This document shows, piece after piece, positions 23,325 through 31,200 of a DNA stretch of 43,145 bases. The stretch is taken from NCBI RefSeq assembly GCF_016405885.1, contig NZ_JAEKGC010000017.1, forward strand, positions 1-43,145, written 5' to 3'. Every line of letters starts with the position of its first letter. Position 1 is the stretch's first letter. The notes below the pieces were generated by a model, which was not told the DNA's origin, did no database searches, and was given only the letters and a program-made list of their open reading frames with translations. Source of the DNA: Arthrobacter sp. MSA 4-2. GTDB lineage: Bacteria; Actinomycetota; Actinomycetes; Actinomycetales; Micrococcaceae. Both the position numbers and the translations under genes were made by a program.

Positions 23325-24533
23325 CTAGGACGCAACAAACTCGCCGAGCGCGTCCAGTAGGCGGTCGACGTCGTTGTTGTTGTTGTACGGCGCCAGACCT
23401 ATTCGCAGGGCCGCGCTGTCCTCAAGGTTCAGGCGGCGGAAGGCCTCGTACGCGTAGAAAGAGCCGGCCGGCGCCAGAATGTTCCGATCCGCGAGGAACC
23501 GGTAAGCGTTCGCGGAGGACCGGCCCGGGAACGTCACTAGCAGTGTCGGTGTCCGATCCTGCGCCTTGGAGTGCAGCGTGACGGCGTCGCCCAGATCGGC
23601 CAGCCCTGCCTCGATCCGCGAGCGCAACGCGAGCTCGTGCTCATCGACGACGTGGGCGGATGCGACAAGGCGCGCACGGCGTCCGGTCGCGTCACCGGGC
23701 GCGATCGCGGCGAGGAAATCCACGGCTGCCGTGGCGCCGGCCATGATCTCGTACGGGAGGGTGCCGAACTCGAACCGCTCAGGAACCTCGTTCGTGGACG
23801 GCAGCAGCTTGTCCGGCTGCAGCGACTCCAGCAGCTCCGGGTCGGCCGCGAGAACGCCGCAGTGAGGTCCGAGGAATTTGTAGGGCGAACAGGCGAAGAA
23901 GTCAGCTCCCAGCGCCTTCACGTCGACCGCCGCATGAGCGGTGTAGTGCACCCCGTCCACGTAGACCAGTGCGCCGACCGTGTGAGCGGCGTCGGCGATG
24001 CGACGCACCGCCGGTTTGGTGCCGAGCAGGTTCGAAGCGGCGGTGATCGCTACCAGCTTCGTGCGCTCGGTGATCGCGGCGGCGAGGGACGCTTCGTTGA
24101 TCTCCGTGGTCTCCGGGTCGAAATCGATCCAGCGTACGGTGGCGCCGACCACCTCGGCTGCTTGCAGCCAGGGGCGGATATTGGCGTCATGGTCCAGGCG
24201 TGAGACCACGACCTCGTCACCTGGCTGCCAGGTCTTGGCGAGGTGGCGGGAGAAGTCATAGCCGAGTTGCGTGGCGCTTCGCCCGTAGACGACACCGCGA
24301 GGATGCGCCCCGAGCAGGTCGGCCATCGCCGCCCGGAATCCGCTGACCGCCGACTCGGCGTTGCTCTCCGAGACCACTCCGAAGCCGCGGTTGGACAGCG
24401 GCCCGGTGATGGCATCGGCTATCGCGGCTCCCACGACGGCGGGGGTCTGCGTTCCGCCGGGCCCGTCGAAATATGCGGTGCCGCTGAGCAGCGCGGGGAA
24501 GTGCGCGCGGAAGGACTCGACGTCGAAGGTCAT
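23325..24533 (-). CDS. cysteine desulfurase-like class V aminotransferase
   Basis: This 402-residue PLP enzyme has the class V fold. The N-terminal FPALLSGTAYFDGPGGTQTP is typical of the cysteine-desulfurase-like subgroup. VYVDGVHYTAHAAVDVKALGADFF carries the PLP-contacting Asp and His, and SPYKFLGPHCGVL carries the PLP-binding Lys. The active-site Cys loop of true NifS/IscS is not obvious, so sulfur transfer is not assured; lyase or transaminase activity on another amino acid is possible. It is followed after 61 bp on the same strand by a PanE-like reductase (upstream gene), suggesting one transcript. Confidence 0.88.
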   Translation of the reverse strand: MTFDVESFRAHFPALLSGTAYFDGPGGTQTPAVVGAAIADAITGPLSNRGFGVVSESNAESAVSGFRAAMADLLGAHPRGVVYGRSATQLGYDFSRHLAKTWQPGDEVVVSRLDHDANIRPWLQAAEVVGATVRWIDFDPETTEINEASLAAAITERTKLVAITAASNLLGTKPAVRRIADAAHTVGALVYVDGVHYTAHAAVDVKALGADFFACSPYKFLGPHCGVLAADPELLESLQPDKLLPSTNEVPERFEFGTLPYEIMAGATAAVDFLAAIAPGDATGRRARLVASAHVVDEHELALRSRIEAGLADLGDAVTLHSKAQDRTPTLLVTFPGRSSANAYRFLADRNILAPAGSFYAYEAFRRLNLEDSAALRIGLAPYNNNNDVDRLLDALGEFVAS

Positions 24534-24594
24534 GTCGTCACTTTCTCAGGTGAACGTCGAAACGGGAAACGGTGCGGGCAAGAGCCGTGATGGA

Positions 24595-25491
24595 TCAGTT
24601 TGAGAGGTTTGCTCTGATGGCGATGAGTGCCAGGTCGAGCAGCGGAGTGGGTTGCTGCAGCGCCTTGGCCCGGAGCGCGTAGTCGCCGAGGATATGGTCA
24701 AGCTCCGATGGAAGTCCTGCCGCGAGGTCCCGGTACAGCGACGTGGTGAAGGAGGATCCCGGGTCGATCAGGAGCGCCACTGCCTGACGGTGCGCCGGAT
24801 CCGACACGGGGTGTCCGGACTGGGTGGCGACGGCCTCGAGCTCCTCGATTGCCGCTCGTATCGCGCCTTCGCCGCCGGCGTCGAGTATGCGGCCGATGGG
24901 AGCATGAAACAGGCAGTTGACGACGCTGGCAGCGGCGATGAACGCCCATTTGTCCCATAGGGCGCCCACCACGTCATCGGTAACCGAGAAGTCGGTGCCC
25001 GGGACGTCGAGTGCGTCCCGGATGTCGTTCGGGACCGGGTTTTCTGTCAGGGAACCCACCATGAGTGAAGTCATGGGCGTCTTTTGGTGAACGACGTGCC
25101 CGTCGAGGGTCGCCACGATGCGGGCCAGACCGCCCAGTACCTGTCCCGGATACGCTGCTTGGAGTTGGTCGATGTGCGCCATGCCGTTGAGGATTGGAAG
25201 GATGCGTGTGTTCGCGTCAATGAACGGGTGAACGTCCGTCACCGCGGCGGAAAAGGCTGTCGCCTTGACCGCCATGAGCACGAGATCGAAGGCGGGCGCC
25301 GTGTCGGCGGCCGTGAGGACCTGCACCGGGTGGGTCCGGTCGGCATCGGGGGATACGAACCGTAAACCGTCACGGCGCAAGGCTTCTGCCTTGCGATCAC
25401 GGACGAGATAGGTGACGTTCCGCCCTGCTTCCTGCAGCAGGGTTCCGAAGGCGCCTCCGGTGGCTCCTGCCCCTACAACGAGTATCCGCAC
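24595..25491 (-). CDS. 2-dehydropantoate 2-reductase family protein (ApbA/PanE-like)
   Basis: The 298-residue protein begins with a Rossmann motif (RILVVGAGATGGAFGTLLQEAG). It carries the ketopantoate reductase pattern VLMAVKATAF, NGMAHIDQL and LWDKWAFIAAASVVNCL, with the catalytic Lys in the last block. Family members reduce ketopantoate to pantoate for coenzyme A, or act on other 2-keto acids. GTG 25489-25491 was chosen because AAGGAA lies 6 nt upstream; an earlier frame start adds only six residues. It is the first gene of a probable two-gene unit with the desulfurase-like enzyme. Confidence 0.88.
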   Translation of the reverse strand: MRILVVGAGATGGAFGTLLQEAGRNVTYLVRDRKAEALRRDGLRFVSPDADRTHPVQVLTAADTAPAFDLVLMAVKATAFSAAVTDVHPFIDANTRILPILNGMAHIDQLQAAYPGQVLGGLARIVATLDGHVVHQKTPMTSLMVGSLTENPVPNDIRDALDVPGTDFSVTDDVVGALWDKWAFIAAASVVNCLFHAPIGRILDAGGEGAIRAAIEELEAVATQSGHPVSDPAHRQAVALLIDPGSSFTTSLYRDLAAGLPSELDHILGDYALRAKALQQPTPLLDLALIAIRANLSN

Positions 25492-25728
25492 AATGATTCC
25501 TTCCCTCAATAACGAACTACATGACGACCAACTCGCACCGCACGTTGACCCGCACGGTGAGCTACGTGGCTCCTCTGCTTGGCCCTCTTGCCCATTATCA
25601 GTGGCGGGTGGCAGGCGGATGAACGGGCCAGCCGTCTGTAGCCGCGGGTAACGTCACACCCTGACCGGCGGAACCTGGTGGCCTTGGTTGAGGCGGAAGA
25701 TCGCGATTTTCTTGCCCATCGTGTACCC

Positions 25729-25744
25729 GCCCGCGGACGCGGGC
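25729..25744 (-). terminator. short GC-rich hairpin behind a small membrane gene
   Basis: GCCCGC-GGAC-GCGGGC forms a 6-bp stem with a tetraloop, 24 nt beyond the stop of the gene at 25768-26034. No T-run. The surrounding 25492-25767 otherwise shows no gene. Confidence 0.35.
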
Positions 25745-25767
25745 ACCAGTACGGGGGCGAGCCCCGG

Positions 25768-26034
25768 TCAAGGGGAAGGCAGCAGGAGCAGGACGGCCAG
25801 CTCGGTGAATATCAGGGGGTAGATCGGCCCGTACGGCCCACGGACACCCGTGACGAGCCCAATCAGACCGCCCGCCAGAACCCCTGCACCCGCGACCACC
25901 CGGGCGGGAGGAACGGCCTCGAGCGGGAGAAAGCTGACGATCAAGACGAGCAGCCCGATGAGAAGCACCGCGGGAATCAGCAGTCGAAGCCAGAACTCAC
26001 GCACTTGGTTGGTAGACAACGTAGCTAGATACAC
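25768..26034 (-). CDS. small hypothetical membrane protein (88 aa)
   Basis: The frame gives three hydrophobic stretches: LLIPAVLLIGLLVLIVSFL, then VVAGAGVLAGGLIGLVTGV, then YPLIFTELAVLLLL. GTG 26032-26034 has no clear ribosome site; a TTG six codons in is an alternative. The protein looks like a short integral membrane protein of unknown family. It stands alone, divergent from the lipoprotein gene. Confidence 0.5.
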   Translation of the reverse strand: MYLATLSTNQVREFWLRLLIPAVLLIGLLVLIVSFLPLEAVPPARVVAGAGVLAGGLIGLVTGVRGPYGPIYPLIFTELAVLLLLPSP

Positions 26035-26289
26035 AAGGAGCAGCAGAGATGGGGGAGTGGTCGTGTCTCACCGCGGTGTAACGAGACGTTTGCCACCGCC
26101 ACATCTCGGGCTTCCTCAACACTGCTTCAGGGCGCTCCCGTCATTTCGACGGAGTGCATGGGTCGAAACTGATCTCCGTGCAACTCTTCATTGTCACGGG
26201 TTCTGTACCCGAGGAGACTTGAGGCGACGGCATCCCACCCCGGGCCGCCCGCGGGGCCTCACAGTACCCTGTAGCGGCTTGGTGGATCG

Positions 26290-27036
26290 ATGAGCTCCAT
26301 GACCCCCCTCGAGAAGGCCGCTCAGCGGTCGCGCCATCTCTTACCCTTGGTGGCTATCGCACTGATTGGATGTCTCGCCGGATGCGAGTATGAGCCCGAC
26401 GACGCCTCCCTCCCGTCCGCCAGCTTCCCGACTACGGAGGCTAGTACGGTTCTACCGCTGCCGGACGCCGGCGACATCGACGCCGGCACATACCTCGTCA
26501 CCAGCTACACGGAGCCTTTCGAAATCACGGTCCCAGACGGCTGGTTGACCACCGACGGCGACGCACTGTCCAAGGAGGACCCAGATGACGCGGATGAAGG
26601 GGCAGTCTACGTGGCGTGGTGGCCTGCGGACTATGTACCGACGGACTCATGTGCGTGGCAGGGTGCGCTCGTCGAGGTCGATCCGTCGGCTGAGGCCTTC
26701 GTCGACGCCATGAGGGCGCAGACGTCAACGGCAAGCACCCCTCCCGTTGAGGTCGTGGTGGGCGACCACTCCGGCTTCGAGTTCGACCACTCCATCGAGG
26801 GTGATGTAGACATCACGGCTTGCGACCGCGGTAAATTCTGCATCCACTCAGGATTCTCAAACGAATGCTCACGCTGGTACTCGACTCAGAATGAACGCGA
26901 AACCTACCGGGTGGTCGACCTGAACGGCCAGCGCGCTGTGATCTGGGTGGCCCAATCCGACGAATCGATCAATCCGGAGCTTACGACAGAGGCACGCGCC
27001 GTCTTCGACTCGATCGAGTTCAAGTCCGACAAGTGA
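26290..27036 (+). CDS. hypothetical lipoprotein
   Basis: The 248-residue protein starts with a basic N-terminus, a hydrophobic stretch (LLPLVAIALIGC) and a lipobox LAGC with Cys32 as the lipidated residue, so it should sit on the outer face of the membrane. The mature part is acidic with several Cys, and one block (EPFEITVPDGWLTTDGDAL) resembles proteins with a beta-sandwich after the anchor. I do not recognise a function. ATG 26290 is preceded by GGTGGA. A second ATG three codons on is an equally good start. Confidence 0.75.
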   Translation: MSSMTPLEKAAQRSRHLLPLVAIALIGCLAGCEYEPDDASLPSASFPTTEASTVLPLPDAGDIDAGTYLVTSYTEPFEITVPDGWLTTDGDALSKEDPDDADEGAVYVAWWPADYVPTDSCAWQGALVEVDPSAEAFVDAMRAQTSTASTPPVEVVVGDHSGFEFDHSIEGDVDITACDRGKFCIHSGFSNECSRWYSTQNERETYRVVDLNGQRAVIWVAQSDESINPELTTEARAVFDSIEFKSDK

Positions 27037-27222
27037 CCAGCTAATGCGATAGGCGATCCCGCCCGTGGGCCCCGACTGCTTCTCTGAACCCACCCGGGCG
27101 TTCCCGTTGAAGGTTCGCAAGGTTGACCCGCTCGGCGCGGTCGGGGGGCTATCCGTCTCCTACGACAGCACGATCGCTAACCCAAAGCTTCTCGGAGCAG
27201 GCATTCTTTCCCGGCCCCTGGA

Positions 27223-27840
27223 TCAGAATCGAGTTGAACTGAGGAACGTACCCGTTCGCTGGAACTGGCGAGCGATAAAGCCCAAGAGGACCGTCAGGGC
27301 CAGCAGGAGCAGGACCATCACCACATCGAGGACGGACGTGATTCCGCGGGACACGGCCTGCCCGCAGAGCAATGCGAGTGAACCGGGCGTTGTGAGCAGT
27401 TGTTTGGCCAGGCCCTCACGGATTTGAACGGCGGCCCCTCGGAGGACTGTTAGCTTCTCAGGGTCGGTCGGCTTACCAGTCAGGACCTGACGCCGGACGT
27501 GCTTCGCCTCATCAGCAGTAAGGCCTACCATGACACCCATTCGCCGGGGCTGGACCAATGGTCCGACTTTCTTATTTCCGTAAATGAGGCCGATGATCAA
27601 AAGAGCGATTCCGGCCAGTAGCAGGCCGAGGTGAATTCCGGACCGCAGGAGATTCTGTTCTGGCCCTGTCCACACGGCCGCAAGCACGAAACCAAGTACA
27701 AGTGCGACTGCAATGATCGAGGGGAAGACGACGAGGAAGTAGCGTCGGACGGCAGCCCCGATGCCCAGATCCGTCACGCCCTCTGCCCTCGCCGCAGCCT
27801 TGGCCCAACGGACCTCCGCCCCCGCATTTACATCACGCAT
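27223..27840 (-). CDS. hypothetical membrane protein (205 aa)
   Basis: ATG 27838-27840 has GGGGG 5 nt upstream; an in-frame ATG at 27886-27888 would add 16 residues and lacks one. The product has a pair of transmembrane helices (VVFPSIIAVALVLGFVLAAVW and LGLLLAGIALLIIGLIYG). A soluble segment with RRMGVMVGLTADEAKHVRRQV follows, and then a C-terminal helix (VLDVVMVLLLLALTVLLGFIA). No family is recognised. It is transcribed away from the SGNH hydrolase, and the DNA just upstream weakly resembles that upstream of another small membrane gene near 30.8 kb. Confidence 0.65.
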   Translation of the reverse strand: MRDVNAGAEVRWAKAAARAEGVTDLGIGAAVRRYFLVVFPSIIAVALVLGFVLAAVWTGPEQNLLRSGIHLGLLLAGIALLIIGLIYGNKKVGPLVQPRRMGVMVGLTADEAKHVRRQVLTGKPTDPEKLTVLRGAAVQIREGLAKQLLTTPGSLALLCGQAVSRGITSVLDVVMVLLLLALTVLLGFIARQFQRTGTFLSSTRF

Positions 27841-28051
27841 GTGGACCCCCAACTCGCCGTCGTTTAGGCGCAATGATAAATACGCCATAGCCCGAGGTGC
27901 CTGAACCTAGCGCCGTTCAGTCGCGTATACCCCGCCGGAGAAAACGCCCGGTGAGCGTAGCCACGCGCTGCACCGAGTGCAGGCGTCACATACAGGTCGA
28001 GGAGGCTACCTACGGTCGCGTAGGGCGGTCCCGGCTTGGCAGGATGGGCAG

Positions 28052-28909
28052 GTGAGTGAAATTCAGCCAATCCATCCGGCCGACATCTCCTCCAGGGAAG
28101 CCGTCGCCGTCGCGGTGCCGCACCCATGGCGGCGCTACGTCGCCCTGGGGGATTCCTTCACCGAGGGCATCGGTGACCCAAGCCCCGATAGCATCGGCGG
28201 GAACCGGGGCTGGGCCGACCGGGTGGCCGAGGAGCTCGGCTGCGGCTGCAGCAGCTTTTCCTATGCGAACCTCGCGGTGCGCGGACGGCTGCTCCAGCAG
28301 GTCGTCGATCAGCAGGTCGGGCCCGCGCTGGCACTGAAGCCGGACCTCGTGAGCATTTCGGCCGGCGGCAACGACCTGCTGCGTCCCGGAGCGGATCCGG
28401 ACCGGATGGCAGCCCGCCTCGACGCGGCTGTGCAGGACCTCGGCAGCGGCGGCGCGACGGTCGTGCTCTTCACCGGGCCGGACGTACGCGACACGGTCCT
28501 GGTGGGAATGCGCCTGAAGATGGCGGTCCTCAATGAAAACCTCCGGGTCATCGCCGCGCGGCACGACACCGTGATCGCCGATATGTGGGCGCTGCGGCAG
28601 CTTTCCGATCCGGGCATGTGGGCCGAGGACCGCCTTCACTTCTCGCCCCTAGGGCACCACACGGTGGCAATGATGGTCCTCGATACGCTCGCCGTGAACC
28701 ACACCCTGGAACCGATGCATGCCAAGCCGCTTCCGCCGAAGACTTGGCGCATGGCCCGTACCGAGGATGCTGTCTGGGCCCGCGAGTACTTGGTGCCGTG
28801 GGTGCTGCGGCGGCTGCACAACCGCTCCGCGGGCGACGGGATCACCCCCAAGCGCCCGGAGGCGACGACGATCTTCGGTCCATGCATGCCCCCTGGTGCA
28901 GGAATTTAG
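28052..28909 (+). CDS. SGNH/GDSL hydrolase
   Basis: The 285-residue enzyme shows the GDSL/SGNH blocks in order: ALGDSFTEG (nucleophile Ser, about residue 33), NLAVRG, ISAGGNDLL (the Asn/Gly of the oxyanion hole) and DRLHFSPLGH (catalytic Asp and His). The absence of a signal peptide suggests a cytoplasmic esterase or lipase; the substrate is unknown. GTG 28052 follows AGGATGG at a good distance, and the sequence upstream of it in the same frame looks random. The 75 residues after the last block (MHAKPLPPKTWRMARTEDAVW) are a conserved-looking extension often seen in actinobacterial members. Confidence 0.9.
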   Translation: MSEIQPIHPADISSREAVAVAVPHPWRRYVALGDSFTEGIGDPSPDSIGGNRGWADRVAEELGCGCSSFSYANLAVRGRLLQQVVDQQVGPALALKPDLVSISAGGNDLLRPGADPDRMAARLDAAVQDLGSGGATVVLFTGPDVRDTVLVGMRLKMAVLNENLRVIAARHDTVIADMWALRQLSDPGMWAEDRLHFSPLGHHTVAMMVLDTLAVNHTLEPMHAKPLPPKTWRMARTEDAVWAREYLVPWVLRRLHNRSAGDGITPKRPEATTIFGPCMPPGAGI

Positions 28910-29173
28910 AAGGACAGGAGAGCGGAATTGCATCCAGGCGGTGCATCTGCCGCGTTTCAGAAACACCGGCGGTTGTTTGCAGGAGTGAAGTCCGACTCAA
29001 TCATGGGCACGAATCTGCGGCGAATGTTGCCCGTCTGATTGGAGGATTGTTGCAGCCTCGAAGCCCTCCAGTTGAGCAGCACCAGTCAACCCGGAAGGGC
29101 TGGTCCCTTTGATGGATCCCTTATGGATCATGGCGATGGTCAGAAGCACTAACTGGTACGAGTCCCGCAAGTG
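28910..29173. other. intergenic region, nothing recognised
   Basis: The 264 bp behind the SGNH gene contain no convincing gene, repeat or hairpin. The gap to the next gene at 29326 also holds the short repeat at 29174-29225. Confidence 0.3.
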
Positions 29174-29225
29174 GATCCCTCAACGGACACTTTTGCGGGC
29201 GGGTTCAACGTGGCAGGGAGCGGCA
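29174..29225 (+). repeat. short intergenic repeat (copy 1)
   Basis: It aligns with 30546-30596: GATCCCTCA-CGG-C-CTTTTGC-GG-GGG, then AACG-GGCAGGG-AGCG. About three quarters of positions agree by eye. It lies about 100 bp upstream of a small membrane gene. Confidence 0.4.
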
Positions 29226-29325
29226 CGGGAGGCGGGCTACTATCGATCATGGGGAAATGGGGGACAATCCTGCACGCCAAACTTCCCGTGATCCGCGCCG
29301 CGGGTAGCGGTGGAAGGGGCAGGAG

Positions 29326-29667
29326 ATGATTGTTCGTGGTGTCGTTTTCCTGAATCAGGTGCTGAGAGCGGTGATCCTGGTGGCGGGTGTCGCGGGCACT
29401 GTGGTGACCATCGTCGAGTTCATCAAATTCGTACACGCAGCTCCGCTGCCGGGACTTCTCCCCGGCGCCTCCGGCCCCGGAAACTTCATCGCCGTGGCTG
29501 GCGGCCTGACGATTGCGTTTTTCGCGGCCCTCCAATTCTTTCTGGTGCGGCGCGGCCATCGATGGGCTTACGGGTTCAGTGTTCCGATCTGGATCATCAT
29601 CTGGCAGATGGCCCGCCGGTTACCCTTTTCTTCACCCGGCTCGTCCCGGGGTGGTACCCGGCAATGA
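29326..29667 (+). CDS. small hypothetical membrane protein, apparently frameshifted
   Basis: ATG 29326 follows GGAAGGGGCAGGAG. The 113-residue product has three hydrophobic segments: LRAVILVAGVAGTVVTIVEFI, then GGLTIAFFAALQFFLV, then FSVPIWIIIWQM. After QMA the residues turn to a low-quality Ser/Arg-rich tail. In the next frame the sequence continues with a natural membrane-protein look up to a TGA at 29799-29801 (described separately). A one-base deletion near 29605-29615 would explain this. No family is recognised. Either a recent pseudogene or a sequencing error. Confidence 0.55.
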   Translation: MIVRGVVFLNQVLRAVILVAGVAGTVVTIVEFIKFVHAAPLPGLLPGASGPGNFIAVAGGLTIAFFAALQFFLVRRGHRWAYGFSVPIWIIIWQMARRLPFSSPGSSRGGTRQ

Positions 29668-29801
29668 TCCGGGACAGGGCCGATGAGATTCTGGTGAACC
29701 TGGTGTGTGTTGCCGGTGTGGGGCTGGCAGCAGCAGGCTTTTTCTCGGCGCGATCCCTCACGCACGACACAACGACAAGACCGGGGAGCTCCGGGGCGTG
29801 A
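29607..29801 (+). pseudogene. out-of-frame continuation of the 29.3-kb membrane gene
   Basis: This frame (shifted by one base from the gene starting at 29326) reads GPPVTLFFTRLVPGWYPAMI, then RDRADEILVNLVCVAGVGLA and AAGFFSARS. It includes a fourth membrane helix. It has no start of its own, and its codon use fits the neighbours. The 261 bp after it hold nothing recognisable. Confidence 0.45.
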
Positions 29802-30062
29802 CGGCGGTTCGGTGCCGCTGCCGGCCGGGTCTTGTTTGCCACGACGGCGCCATAGACGTGGTAAATACTGCAACCGCGTCAGAGACACTACGAGGATAAT
29901 TCCAGGCGGCCCGTGACAACGGAAGGATGCCTGAAACATTCTCCCTATCGTCCCGATACTGCTCGCGCCTAGGGGCGATTGCCATAGCTACCGGGCCAGC
30001 GGTCATCGTCCGCTGAAGGATCACTCAGCGGGCGCGCCCGGTGGCATCTCGATCAGAACCAA

Positions 30063-30482
30063 TCAGCCGCTGGTTGAGGTAATGAATGTGAAGGCATAGA
30101 TCAACAGGGTCAGGTTCCCGAGGACGAAGAGAGTGCGGTAGGGCCAACGCGTGCGGCGTATATCTGACGGCGCAACTGAACGCTTCCCCTCCATAGACGG
30201 CGCGACGAAGCGCCACGCAGGGAGTTGAACGGGATACACGAGCAAAGCCGTAGTCACTAGGACTACCGTCGCATAAGCCAACCACGGCTGACCCTTGAAG
30301 GCGGTGACAACGGGAAGGACTGCGGCAAGAGGGATGGAAATGAAATTCAGGCTGAGCTGAACCCTGACGAAGAACCGGTCGAGTCCGTTTCCTTCTTGTA
30401 CCGCCGGGAAGTTGGAACGACCTCCCACGAGTCCCGAATAGGCAACCAGAAGGCAAGCAGCGATCAGCAGTATGTTTTCCAT
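30063..30482 (-). CDS. hypothetical membrane protein (139 aa)
   Basis: ATG 30480-30482 has GAAGG 8 nt upstream. There are four hydrophobic stretches (NILLIAACLLVAYSGLVGG, SLNFISIPLAAVLPVVTAF, AYATVVLVTTALLVYPV, YRTLFVLGNLTLLIYAFTFI) and a positively charged loop (RSVAPSDIRRTRW). No family is recognised. The next gene upstream on the same strand is another small membrane protein, 124 bp away, with the short repeat between them. Confidence 0.6.
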   Translation of the reverse strand: MENILLIAACLLVAYSGLVGGRSNFPAVQEGNGLDRFFVRVQLSLNFISIPLAAVLPVVTAFKGQPWLAYATVVLVTTALLVYPVQLPAWRFVAPSMEGKRSVAPSDIRRTRWPYRTLFVLGNLTLLIYAFTFITSTSG

Positions 30483-30545
30483 CGGCACGACCTTCGCATC
30501 ACTACCACTCGCAGTCCGCCCCTGTCTTTGTGGCGCCCGTGTGCC

Positions 30546-30596
30546 GATCCCTCAGCGGGCGCTTTTGCTGGTGGGCCTAACGCGGCAGGGGAGCGT
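30546..30596 (+). repeat. short intergenic repeat (copy 2)
   Basis: Second copy of the about 50-bp sequence at 29174-29225, here between two minus-strand membrane genes. It contains AGCGGGCGC followed by TTTT, which could help terminate transcription on the plus strand. Confidence 0.4.
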
Positions 30597-30606
30597 GTTC
30601 CTCGGC

Positions 30607-30831
30607 TTACCGTCTCCGTGCCAGACGAAAATATACTACTGACCAAAACAAGGTGATCCCGACGCCTGTCGAGAACAATGCCCAGGCCAGATTGAAGGCG
30701 GTACCTGTCAGCGATTCACCCTGAATGAATGCGCCCAAGAACATGCCGAAGCCGATGAGGGACATTGCCCCAGCGGTTATCTGCCCCTTAACGGCGTTCC
30801 GTTTACTGAAGAGCGGGCCCGAATTTTTCAT
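30607..30831 (-). CDS. small hypothetical membrane protein (74 aa)
   Basis: Two hydrophobic segments (GAMSLIGFGMFLGAFIQG and LAWALFSTGVGITLFWSVVYF) with basic ends (KRNAVKG, RLARRR). ATG 30829-30831 lies directly behind GGGGG; a GTG at 30855 is the alternative. It looks like a short two-helix membrane protein of unknown family. The 30832-31159 region upstream contains no gene. Confidence 0.5.
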   Translation of the reverse strand: MKNSGPLFSKRNAVKGQITAGAMSLIGFGMFLGAFIQGESLTGTAFNLAWALFSTGVGITLFWSVVYFRLARRR

Positions 30832-31159
30832 CCCCCAAACTAGCGCGGCCTGCACGGTAATGCACCCACCCGTTTACTGATTCTGCTCCGACGCTGCGCC
30901 TGCCTTAGAGCGCGTTCGAGGTACGTATACCCCGCACGCTGAAATGCACGATGAGGGGGCGCTAGCAGCAACGCGTATTCGACAGGTCCTCGACTGGACC
31001 CTGTGCCTCCTTCACCAAATTGGTGAGGTGTAAATAAGCGACAGATTGAGCACCGGTAGGTATTGCTGCGCCTCAAGCGGATTGTTAGTGCGGCAGAAAC
31101 CGTGTGTGGAAGCGTCGCCGCTGTCTTAGTGAGTTGAGGTGGGCTTTGCCGCTCGTCCC

Positions 31160-31195
31160 GAAGTGGTGCACCAAGTACGACCAGTGCACCACTTC
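31160..31195 (-). terminator. perfect hairpin behind the saccharopine dehydrogenase-like gene
   Basis: GAAGTGGTGCAC (31160-31171) pairs perfectly with 31184-31195 over 12 bp, leaving a 12-nt loop. It starts 5 nt after the stop codon of the minus-strand gene. No T-run follows, as usual for terminators in this group. Confidence 0.6.
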
Positions 31196-31200
31196 CTGCG

